A stretch of 64,000 bases of DNA from 62-47 sp051954235 (GTDB taxonomy: Bacteria; Pseudomonadota; Alphaproteobacteria; Rhizobiales; Xanthobacteraceae), in the NCBI GenBank assembly GCA_051954235.1, contig JBQCHY010000097.1:31148-95147 (forward strand). The letters run 5' to 3'. Position numbers and translations under genes: made by a program. Positions 32,376-39,199 of the stretch are shown here, in pieces. The notes under the pieces were generated by a model. The model had not been told where the DNA came from. It searched no databases and saw only the letters and a list, made by a program, of their open reading frames with translations. Positions within the stretch are counted from its first letter, which is position 1. Each line of letters starts with the position of its first letter.

Positions 32376-33469
32376 TCGCCGCACTCCGAGATTTCACAGA
32401 TCGGGTCTTTGGCCGCGGCAGCGCTGCGATCACCGTGCCGCCGTTTGACGGTGCGCTGAAGCCGAACCAGATGCTCGAAGGCGCCGAGATTGTCGCCGAG
32501 TTCGCGCAGCCGAACGACCTCGCGAGCCATGGCAATGATCTCTACCTTGCCGATGGCGTCGCGGTACTACGTTATACGGCCGGCGCGATGCAGGTCGTTG
32601 CGCATTTCGATCGCGAGGTGACGGCGCTATGTGCGTTGCCTGACGGCCGCTTGGCGGTCGCCCTTGACGGGAAGGAAGTCCGCGTCTTCTCTGCGGCGAC
32701 CGGACCTGCCGATAGCGACGTAGTGATCGGCGGCGGTATGACGGCGGTGAATGCGTTGGCGGCTGCGCCGTCGGGGAGCCTGCTGGCAACGGATGGCTCG
32801 ACGTCGTACCCAACCACGCAATGGGCGCACGACCTGATGAGCCATGGACGGAGCGGTCGGGTCTTGTCGATCGATCTTCCCTTGAAGCAAGTTCAGGTGC
32901 TGGCGAGCGGGCTTCGTTATGCCTTTGGCGTAGCGGTTTCGCGCGATGGCGCGATTGTCAGTGAGAGCTGGCGCCATCGGCTGCTCATGATCGGGGCGAA
33001 AGGGGCTGGCCGTTCGCCGCTCGATAATTTACCGGTGTATCCGTCGCGGCTTTGCCCGGCGGCGGGCGGCGGCTTCTGGTTGACGGCCTTCACCGGACGA
33101 ACGCAACTCGTGGAATTCGTGTTACGCGAGAATGGCTATCGTCGCCGGATGATGCAGGAGATCGATCCGGAGTTCTGGGTCGCGCCGCGCCTCAATTCCG
33201 GAAATTCGTTCCGCGAGCCGATGCAGGGCGCGCATCTCAAGACTATGGGCGTCGTCAAACCATGGGCGCCGCCGCGCTCCTATGGTCTCGTCATTCGGCT
33301 CAGTCCCGATTGCGTGCCGCGCTATTCACTGCATAGTCGAGTGGATGGCCACAACCACGGCGTCGTCGCAGCAGTCGAGGTGAGCGACGCGCTTTATGTT
33401 CTGGCGAAGGGCGCCGGCCGCCTGCTGCGACTGCCGCTCAAGGATATCGAAGCGGAGTTCGGGACATGA
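32372..33469 (+). CDS. SMP-30/strictosidine-synthase-like propeller protein, diverged
   Basis: 365 residues from GTG 32372, overlapping the fusion gene by 4 bases and overlapping the ATPase gene start by 4 bases, so it is inside the operon. It has no signal peptide. Layout matches the C-terminal domain of the fusion: QPNDLASHGNDLYLADG, LRYAFGVAVSRDGAIVSES, LPVYPSRLCPAAGGGFWLT and HNHGVVAAVEVSDALYVLAKG. At two places where the fusion has conserved Asn or Asp (PNGI, YPDN) this protein has AFGV and YPSR, so hydrolytic activity may be lost or changed. It may partner the fused propeller. Confidence 0.82.
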   Translation: MIAALRDFTDRVFGRGSAAITVPPFDGALKPNQMLEGAEIVAEFAQPNDLASHGNDLYLADGVAVLRYTAGAMQVVAHFDREVTALCALPDGRLAVALDGKEVRVFSAATGPADSDVVIGGGMTAVNALAAAPSGSLLATDGSTSYPTTQWAHDLMSHGRSGRVLSIDLPLKQVQVLASGLRYAFGVAVSRDGAIVSESWRHRLLMIGAKGAGRSPLDNLPVYPSRLCPAAGGGFWLTAFTGRTQLVEFVLRENGYRRRMMQEIDPEFWVAPRLNSGNSFREPMQGAHLKTMGVVKPWAPPRSYGLVIRLSPDCVPRYSLHSRVDGHNHGVVAAVEVSDALYVLAKGAGRLLRLPLKDIEAEFGT

Positions 33470-34962
33470 CGGACAACGTTGTCGAACTTCGCAAGGCGAC
33501 CAAGCTCTATGCAGGCGTGCCCGCGATCAAGGACGTCGATCTGCAACTTCGCCGCGGTGAAATCCATGCGCTCGTCGGCGAGAACGGCGCCGGCAAATCG
33601 ACGTTGACGAAGGCGCTATCCGGCGTGGTGACGCTCACGTCGGGACAACTCTTCGTCAATGGTGAAGAGGTCTCGCCGCGAACTCCGCTCGAAGCACGGC
33701 AACTCGGCGTGGCGATGGTGTTTCAGGAGAACAGTCTGGTGCCAACCATGACGGTGGCGCAGAATCTGTTTCTCGGACAAGAGAAATTCTACAACCGTTT
33801 GCGCGGCATCTACATCGCGGCTCAGCAGTTCCTTCAATCGCTGAATTTCGACGTGCCTCCCACCGCCACGGTGGGTTTGCTCGGTGCGGCGAAGAAGCAG
33901 ATGGTGGAAATCGCGCGCGCGGTTCTGCATCAAGCGAAAGTCATCATTTTCGACGAGCCGACCGCGACGCTGACGCCGGAGGAGAAAGCTTATTTCTTCG
34001 ATCTGGTGCGCGACCTGAAGAAGCGCGGCGTCTCGATCATCTTCATCTCGCATGCGCTTGAAGAGGCGTTGTTGCTGGCGGATCGCATCACGGTGCTACG
34101 CGACGGCAAGCATGTCGTGACTGACGATGCCGCGAATTTCGATCGCGCCAGAATCGTGCAGGCGATGGTCGGTCGCGATCTGTCCAATACGCTCTACGGC
34201 AAGCGGAAAACCGAAGTGCGGCCATCCGGTGATCGGATTCTGTCGGTGCAGAATCTGAAGATGGCGCCGATGGTCAAGAACAACTCGCTGTCGATCTTCG
34301 CAGGCCAGATCACCGGTGTGTTCGGTCTGGTCGGTGCGGGGCGCACCGAGACGTTCAAGATCGTCGCCGGCGTGCTCAAGCGCGATTTCTTCTATGGCGG
34401 CGAAGTGCTGTTGAAGGGCAAACCGGTGCGCTACCGGGTCCCTGCGCCCGCGGTGCAGGATGGCGTGGCCTACGTCACCGAGGATCGCAAGGTCGAAGGT
34501 TTCTTCGAGACCATGTCGATCGCGCGAAATGTCTACCTCGGCCTCCTCTCGAAGTTTCCCGGCGGCCGCTTCTTGCTCTCGCGACGCGAGGCGGATCAGA
34601 CCGGCGACGACTGGATCTCCCGGTTGAAAGTGCGCGCCATCAGCCCGAAGGCCAAGGTCGTCGAACTCTCCGGCGGCAATCAGCAGAAGGTGGTGATCGC
34701 GAAGTCGCTGGCGCAGGAACCGGATTTGATCATCTTTGACGAGCCGACGCGCGGCGTCGATGTCGGCGCGATCGTCGAAATCCATGAGTTGATCAACAAA
34801 CTCGCGGATGACGGCAAAGCCGTCGTCGTCATCTCGTCCTACCTGCCGGAAATCCTCGCGCTGTCGGATCGCATTCTGGTCAGCCGCCAGGGCAAGGTGG
34901 TGGAGGAGTTCTCGGCCCTTGATGCGACCGAAGAGAAGATCATGTATGCCGCGATTCACTAG
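33466..34962 (+). CDS. Sugar ABC transporter ATP-binding protein, RbsA-like
   Basis: 498 residues from ATG 33466, the family norm for a protein with two ATPase domains. Domain 1 (about 5-235): Walker A GENGAGKST, degenerate signature LLGAAKKQMVEIARAV, Walker B VIIFDEPTATL. Domain 2 (about 250-495): degenerate Walker A GLVGAGRTE, strong signature ELSGGNQQKVVIAKSL, Walker B IIFDEPTRGVDVG. Such alternate degeneracy is normal for RbsA/MglA proteins. It powers the importer made with the two permeases. It is the last gene of the operon, with a repeat element 34 bases downstream. Confidence 0.95.
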   Translation: MTDNVVELRKATKLYAGVPAIKDVDLQLRRGEIHALVGENGAGKSTLTKALSGVVTLTSGQLFVNGEEVSPRTPLEARQLGVAMVFQENSLVPTMTVAQNLFLGQEKFYNRLRGIYIAAQQFLQSLNFDVPPTATVGLLGAAKKQMVEIARAVLHQAKVIIFDEPTATLTPEEKAYFFDLVRDLKKRGVSIIFISHALEEALLLADRITVLRDGKHVVTDDAANFDRARIVQAMVGRDLSNTLYGKRKTEVRPSGDRILSVQNLKMAPMVKNNSLSIFAGQITGVFGLVGAGRTETFKIVAGVLKRDFFYGGEVLLKGKPVRYRVPAPAVQDGVAYVTEDRKVEGFFETMSIARNVYLGLLSKFPGGRFLLSRREADQTGDDWISRLKVRAISPKAKVVELSGGNQQKVVIAKSLAQEPDLIIFDEPTRGVDVGAIVEIHELINKLADDGKAVVVISSYLPEILALSDRILVSRQGKVVEEFSALDATEEKIMYAAIH

Positions 34963-34996
34963 CGCAAGATGTGTTTAAGCGTGATGAGCTTATCAC

Positions 34997-35078
34997 TGTC
35001 ATTGCGAGGAGCATTCGCGACGAAGCAATCCAGATTCTTCAAGAAAGACTGGATTGCTTCGCTTCGCTCGCAATGACG
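34997..35078. repeat. Palindromic intergenic repeat, family A, copy 5
   Basis: TGTCATTGCGAGGAGCATTC with GACGAAGCAATCCAG at left; CTGGATTGCTTCGCTTCGC with TCGCAATGACG at right; spacer ATTCTTCAAGAAAGA. It lies between the convergent sugar-ATPase and LivK-type genes. Confidence 0.87.
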
Positions 35079-35213
35079 ATTTGACTTGGCTGATCTCATT
35101 CTCATGTCGCGGTGTACTTGGCGACGACGCAGCACCGCACATTCTAGCGTTGCCAAAAGAAAGCCGCCCAGCGTGTTGCTTGCGCCGGCGCGGTTGTTTC
35201 TTGCCGTGTGAAA

Positions 35214-36425
35214 TTACCTTTTCACCAACGGGCAGGCGGGATCCGGCGGACCGAAGGCGTCGTCGCCGGAGATCTTTGTCAGGATCTTGTAGTAGTCCCA
35301 TGGATATTTCGATTCTTCCGGCTTCTTGACCTGCACCAGCCAAAGGTCGTGTACCATCAGGTTATCCTCGCGCAGCTTGCCGTTGCGCGCGAAGAAGTCT
35401 TCCACCGGTTTTTCGCGCATCTTTGCGGCGACCTTCAGCGGATCGTCGGTGCCCGACTCTTTGACGGCGTTGAGATAGTTCATCACTGACGAATAGACGC
35501 CCGCCTGCCACATAGTGGGCATCCGGTTCATCTTGGCGAAATAGCGCTTCGACCATTCGCGGGTCTTGTCGTCCATGTCCCAGTAGAACGAGGTGGTCAG
35601 CAACAGCCCCTGCGCGACCGGTAATCCCAGGCCATGGATATCGGTGATGAGTGCGAGGAGCGCCGCCATCTGCTGGCCACCCTTGAAGATGCCGAACTCA
35701 CCGCCGGTCTTGATCGCGGTGGTGTTGTTGGGCGGTCCGCCGGCAATACCGATGATCTTGGCCTTGGAAGCCTGGGCCTGCAGCACGAAAGAGGAAAGGT
35801 CAGGCGTCGCGAAAGGCGGGCGAACCGAGCCGATTACCTTGCCGCCGTTTTTTGTAATGACTGCCGAGGCGTCACGCTCAAGGGAATGTCCGAAGGCATA
35901 GTCGTCGGTAATGAAAAACCAGGTGTCGCCACCACGTTTCAGGACTTCCTTCGCGGTGCCGACCGCCAGCGCACGCGTATCGAACACCCATTGAATGGCG
36001 TAGGGAGAACAGAACTTCCCGTGGAAGTCGGCGGAGCCGGTGGAATGGGTGATGAATAGTTTGCGGCGGTCGTTGGCGACGCTCTGCACGGCCAGTCCGA
36101 CGGCTGACACGGGAACGTCAAGAATCAGGTCGACCTGTTCGGCGTCGTACCAGCGGCGGGCGATGCCGGAGCCGATATCCGGCTTCAGTTGATGATCGCC
36201 AACGATCACCGAAATTGGCTTGCCAAGCACCTTGCCGCCGAAGTCGTCCACCGCCATCTGCGCCGCGGTCACCGAGCCCTGGCCGGAGGGGGTAGAGGCT
36301 GGCCCCGACATGTCGGTCAAGACGCCGATTTTGACAATGTCGTCCGAGACTTGGGCGTGCCCGGCAGACGATGACAGCAAGAGCGCCGCCAAGGCTACAG
36401 AGACAGATAGATGTCGCGCCTTCAT
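35214..36425 (-). CDS. Branched-chain-amino-acid-type ABC binding protein (LivK-like), orphan
   Basis: 403 residues from ATG 36425, with GGGGAGG upstream. Signal peptide LSVSVALAALLLSSSAGHA then QVSDDIVKIG predicts export to the periplasm. The mature protein is a type I binding fold of the Peripla_BP_6 group: IGVLTDMSGPASTPSGQGSV, VDLILDVPVSAVGLAVQ, FFITDDYAFGHSLERDA and GIAGGPPNNTTAIK. Such proteins bind amino acids, amides, aromatic acids or other small acids. No LivFGHM genes are present within the window, so it must use a transporter encoded elsewhere. Confidence 0.92.
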   Translation of the reverse strand: MKARHLSVSVALAALLLSSSAGHAQVSDDIVKIGVLTDMSGPASTPSGQGSVTAAQMAVDDFGGKVLGKPISVIVGDHQLKPDIGSGIARRWYDAEQVDLILDVPVSAVGLAVQSVANDRRKLFITHSTGSADFHGKFCSPYAIQWVFDTRALAVGTAKEVLKRGGDTWFFITDDYAFGHSLERDASAVITKNGGKVIGSVRPPFATPDLSSFVLQAQASKAKIIGIAGGPPNNTTAIKTGGEFGIFKGGQQMAALLALITDIHGLGLPVAQGLLLTTSFYWDMDDKTREWSKRYFAKMNRMPTMWQAGVYSSVMNYLNAVKESGTDDPLKVAAKMREKPVEDFFARNGKLREDNLMVHDLWLVQVKKPEESKYPWDYYKILTKISGDDAFGPPDPACPLVKR

Positions 36426-36554
36426 GACAAAAGCCTCCCCTTGTTTCGGCCTGTTAGCCGTTATTTTAAGCCTTAACTTTTAGAGCGTTTTTCCCTGTCT
36501 TGGCAATCGTTCTGCGCATATCGGAATATCCTCCGACTATATTCTGCACGATCG

Positions 36555-37226
36555 TTACGCCGTGAGCTTATGGACGTCGATCGTGCGAAAGCCGGCCTGC
36601 ACCGTGATCTCGTAGTGATCGGTTTGCAGAATGTCGGTGACGTTGCGCGGTCGATGCGCGACGACGTTCGTGCCATTCACGAGGCGCACGCTGTCGTAGA
36701 TCAAACCCGCGCCGCCGCTGGCGCGGACCTGCTCGCCGAACGGCTGCGATGCTGCGTAACTCTCACTTGCATAAATCTCTGGGCGCGACGCGTGCTGACC
36801 CCGGATGTCAAGGTACTCGCCGAGCACGGTCGCGGCGTAGGCGCGGTATCGTCGAATCATGGTGGCGACACCACGCGCGACGGTCTCGCGCCGCAAGTGA
36901 TGACCGACTTCCGCGGCTGCGGTGCGGATATCGTCGGCGGCATACCAGGCGCCGAGATCGGGTCCGTTGAACCGCATGCCGCCGGGCGCGACATGGAGGA
37001 ACGCGGCCATGACGATGCTGGCGTTGGGTGAGCCGTAGACCCATTCGCTTTGTGGCAGCCGGTTGATGCGCTCCGTCACCAGTCTGTCGTTGGTCCAGCC
37101 GACAAGCTCCATCACCGCTGCGAGATCGGCGGCGGTTGCCACCGTGTCGAACAGTCCGATCGGCGGAAACTGCGACGGAATCAGGCGATGAGTCGGACGC
37201 GGCGCGGTGGCGAACGTGTCGGTCAC
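36555..37226 (-). CDS. RES-domain toxin (NAD+-degrading type)
   Basis: 223 residues from ATG 37226. RES domain: the conserved Arg is in PTHRLIPSQFPPIGLFD, the Glu region in DIRTAAAEVGHHLRRE and the Ser in GLIYDSVRLVNGTN. RES toxins deplete NAD+ by phosphorolysis or hydrolysis and stop growth when freed from their antitoxin. The start overlaps the stop of the Xre/ParS-type antitoxin gene by 4 bases, the standard antitoxin-first order. Length is at the larger end for RES toxins (about 150-230). Confidence 0.88.
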   Translation of the reverse strand: MTDTFATAPRPTHRLIPSQFPPIGLFDTVATAADLAAVMELVGWTNDRLVTERINRLPQSEWVYGSPNASIVMAAFLHVAPGGMRFNGPDLGAWYAADDIRTAAAEVGHHLRRETVARGVATMIRRYRAYAATVLGEYLDIRGQHASRPEIYASESYAASQPFGEQVRASGGAGLIYDSVRLVNGTNVVAHRPRNVTDILQTDHYEITVQAGFRTIDVHKLTA

Positions 37227-37750
37227 CGAAACACGATCTCCGATTCACTGTAGGGCGTGAAGGCTTCGTCAATAACGTTCGGTGGCATGTAGAGGCCGCC
37301 GCGTGCGCCGTCGAGGAAGCGACGCACCGTGAGCAAGCCGTCTTGCGTGCCGGAGGTTATGAGGGCGAGAGGAGGTTGTCCGCCGAAGACGGTGGCGTGG
37401 TGTGGCGTGCGGAGCCAGTCGATCCCGAGACGTTCCTGCACGAAGAGAATGCCGAGTGCTTGATGAATGCCAAGCATCGCAGAGATGCGTATCAGCACGT
37501 CGAGGTCGAGCGTAAACGCTCCATGCTCACGCGCCTGCTTGCACCAGTTGTGGTAGGTCGAGCGCGAGGGATAACCGAGCACAAGGCGTCGCTGCTCCTC
37601 TGTCAGTCCCCAGAGATCGGCGATGGCCAGGAATGTCCGCAGCGCCGGCGAGCTGAGGCGGCGTCGATTGGCGGGCGCAAATCGCGCAACGTCGATCGGG
37701 CCAGGGCCTTCGATTATCACATTCGGTCGTGGTAACCGATCCGGCAGCAT
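37223..37750 (-). CDS. Xre/MbcA/ParS-type antitoxin of the RES toxin
   Basis: 175 residues from ATG 37750, chosen because AAAGGA lies 7 bases upstream; ATG 37756 is too close to it. The N-terminal helix-turn-helix region reads LTEEQRRLVLGYPSRSTYHNW, and the C-terminal toxin-binding domain has LIRISAMLGIHQALGILF and a late GLYMPPNVIDEAF. Antitoxins of this group block the RES active site with their C-terminus and repress their own operon through the N-terminal domain. An AT-rich inverted repeat lies directly upstream. Confidence 0.88.
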   Translation of the reverse strand: MLPDRLPRPNVIIEGPGPIDVARFAPANRRRLSSPALRTFLAIADLWGLTEEQRRLVLGYPSRSTYHNWCKQAREHGAFTLDLDVLIRISAMLGIHQALGILFVQERLGIDWLRTPHHATVFGGQPPLALITSGTQDGLLTVRRFLDGARGGLYMPPNVIDEAFTPYSESEIVFR

Positions 37751-37763
37751 GACCATATCCTTT

Positions 37764-37788
37764 CAAATATAGATATAGTCCATATTTG
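37764..37788 (-). promoter_or_regulatory. AT-rich operator of the toxin-antitoxin operon
   Basis: CAAATAT (37764-37770) and ATATTTG (37782-37788) form a 7-bp inverted repeat with an 11-base spacer containing ATATAG, just upstream of the antitoxin start. An overlapping near-palindrome GTCCATATTTGGAC follows at 37779. Autorepression by the antitoxin is expected. Confidence 0.55.
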
Positions 37789-38336
37789 GACATTTTACAA
37801 CCCGATCTTCGATGCTTCGAATCCGGTTGTCGAGGGCAAATAGGAACTGAAGGCAAGACAATACGGCACATCGGGACGGCAGGCGGCTGGGCCGGCCGGC
37901 GCCGTTTGTTGCCTTCGATTACCCAAGCCCGGTCCGCTCAAACCTCTTCGAACCTGACTGGCCTGCCTTTCAAAGGTTGCGCGCTCTTCTGATGGTGACA
38001 CCCGGAAGCGCGGGTTGTTGCAGACTCTCCCGTATTGCAAGCGTATTGCAAGTTCGCGGCCGGCACGTGTTTTGAAGGAGCCGCCGATCAGATCGAGAGG
38101 ATTGCAGGAGCGCTGTGACTTGCGGTTGCTTTGACCCCCTTGCATCGGATGCATCGTTCGACGCGCATCCAAAACAGTCCAAATGAGTGATCGCAAATTG
38201 CGACAGCACGCAACGCCAAGCAACGTCTCACGCTCAGACGTTCGCCGGTGCTCATATCAGCGAAGTCGGTTGTTTGTTATCGCCGACTGAAGGGCGATAA
38301 AAATACGCGACGGCTCGCGCGTTTGCCCTAAGAGCG

Positions 38337-38374
38337 CTGCGCGGCGCGTGCTTCGAAGCATTCGCGTCGCGCAG
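38337..38374 (-). terminator. Large GC-rich hairpin after the DUF3309 gene
   Basis: CTGCGCG and CGCGCAG at the ends, CGCG and GCTTCGAAGC-type pairing inside, together make a long imperfect stem 6 bases beyond the DUF3309 stop. It lacks a T-run, so it may be a processing or protection hairpin rather than a strict terminator. Confidence 0.45.
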
Positions 38375-38380
38375 TAAATG

Positions 38381-38545
38381 CTAGATCTTTCCCAACAACA
38401 GCAGGATCAGCAGAATCACAATCACCAAGCCAAGGCCGCCGCCGCCATAGTAGCCGGTGCCATAAAACGGTCCGCCGCCAATGCCGCTGAAGCCGCCCAA
38501 TAGAGCGATTACCAGGATGATCAGAATAATGGTGCCAATCGACAT
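38381..38545 (-). CDS. DUF3309 small membrane protein
   Basis: 54 residues from ATG 38545, with GAGGAGGAA upstream (an upstream in-frame ATG at 38584 lacks a site). Two hydrophobic helices, IGTIILIILVIALLGG and LGLVIVILLILLLLGKI, flank a Gly/Tyr-rich turn (GGGPFYGTGYYGGGG). This is the DUF3309 pattern, common in alphaproteobacteria and of unknown function; small proteins of this type are often stress- or stationary-phase-induced. It is divergent from the PHA-system gene with 154 bases between. Confidence 0.85.
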   Translation of the reverse strand: MSIGTIILIILVIALLGGFSGIGGGPFYGTGYYGGGGLGLVIVILLILLLLGKI

Positions 38546-38699
38546 AGAAAATTCCTCCTCAGCCCAACGTGCCAAGACGCACATGTCAGGAAGAAAACAA
38601 TCTCGCGACCGTTCGGTTCCTGTCGTCGGATACGGCTTTCAATCGATGGAAGTTATTACTAGCCTGTAGGGCGTTTCTTGAGTTTGCAAAGGAGGCATC

Positions 38700-39011
38700 A
38701 TGTCCGCGCCATTGATCGTTTCGATCCCGCATCGACTGGGCCGCGAGGAAGCGCGCCGGAGGCTGCAAGCCGGTTTGACGCGCGCCGCATCGCATGTCCC
38801 GGCCTTGAGCGTTGACGAAGAACGCTGGGACGGTGATCGCATGATCTTCCGCGTTCGTGCATTAGGGCAGGCAGCATCCGGACTGGTCGATGTCGCGGAT
38901 GATCACGTTCGGCTCGAGGTGGCGCTGCCATGGTTGTTGCAACGGTTTGCGGACGTCGCTCAGAAAGCGATCCAGCACAGCGGCCGGATGTTGCTGGAGA
39001 AGCGGCCATAA
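38700..39011 (+). CDS. Polyhydroxyalkanoic acid system family protein
   Basis: 103 residues from ATG 38700, with AAAGGAGG upstream. It matches the small family often called PHA granule/system protein: N-terminal IVSIPHRLGREEARRRLQAG, middle RMIFRVRALGQAASGLVDV, then VRLEVALPWLLQRFADVAQ. Members occur in PHA-making proteobacteria and are of uncertain role. It is cytosolic and shows no membrane helix. It stands alone; the phasin-like gene is 25 kb away. Confidence 0.85.
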   Translation: MSAPLIVSIPHRLGREEARRRLQAGLTRAASHVPALSVDEERWDGDRMIFRVRALGQAASGLVDVADDHVRLEVALPWLLQRFADVAQKAIQHSGRMLLEKRP

Positions 39012-39199
39012 ACCGCTGTTGCTGCGAATGCCTGTGAAAAGCGGTGGATCGCAGCTTGTCAGTAAGGAATCTCACGCAATATGGTTCGAATGCGGGGGAG
39101 GGAACCGAACTTTTGAGTCGGCACGACATCCGCGGGGCCGTCCGGCCAACGTCGATCCCGGGCGGCCTTTTTTATGCGCGAAGCGTGGTGTTGGCCTGT

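Larger units (their letters stand above)
37751..38380. other. 630-base region without a believable gene
   Basis: Between the antitoxin gene and the DUF3309 gene. It contains the toxin-antitoxin operator, a direct repeat CGTATTGCAAG twice in a row near 38033-38054, and a terminator-like hairpin near the DUF3309 end. Open frames on either strand here are rich in Arg, Ser and Cys and match no family I know. It may be a remnant of a lost gene or the edge of an inserted toxin-antitoxin segment. Confidence 0.55.

Noticed and set aside
37795..38223. 142-codon minus-strand open frame in the gap after the antitoxin gene
   Set aside because: Rich in Arg, Ser and Cys, no motif, and would begin and end without regulatory signals; treated as non-coding.
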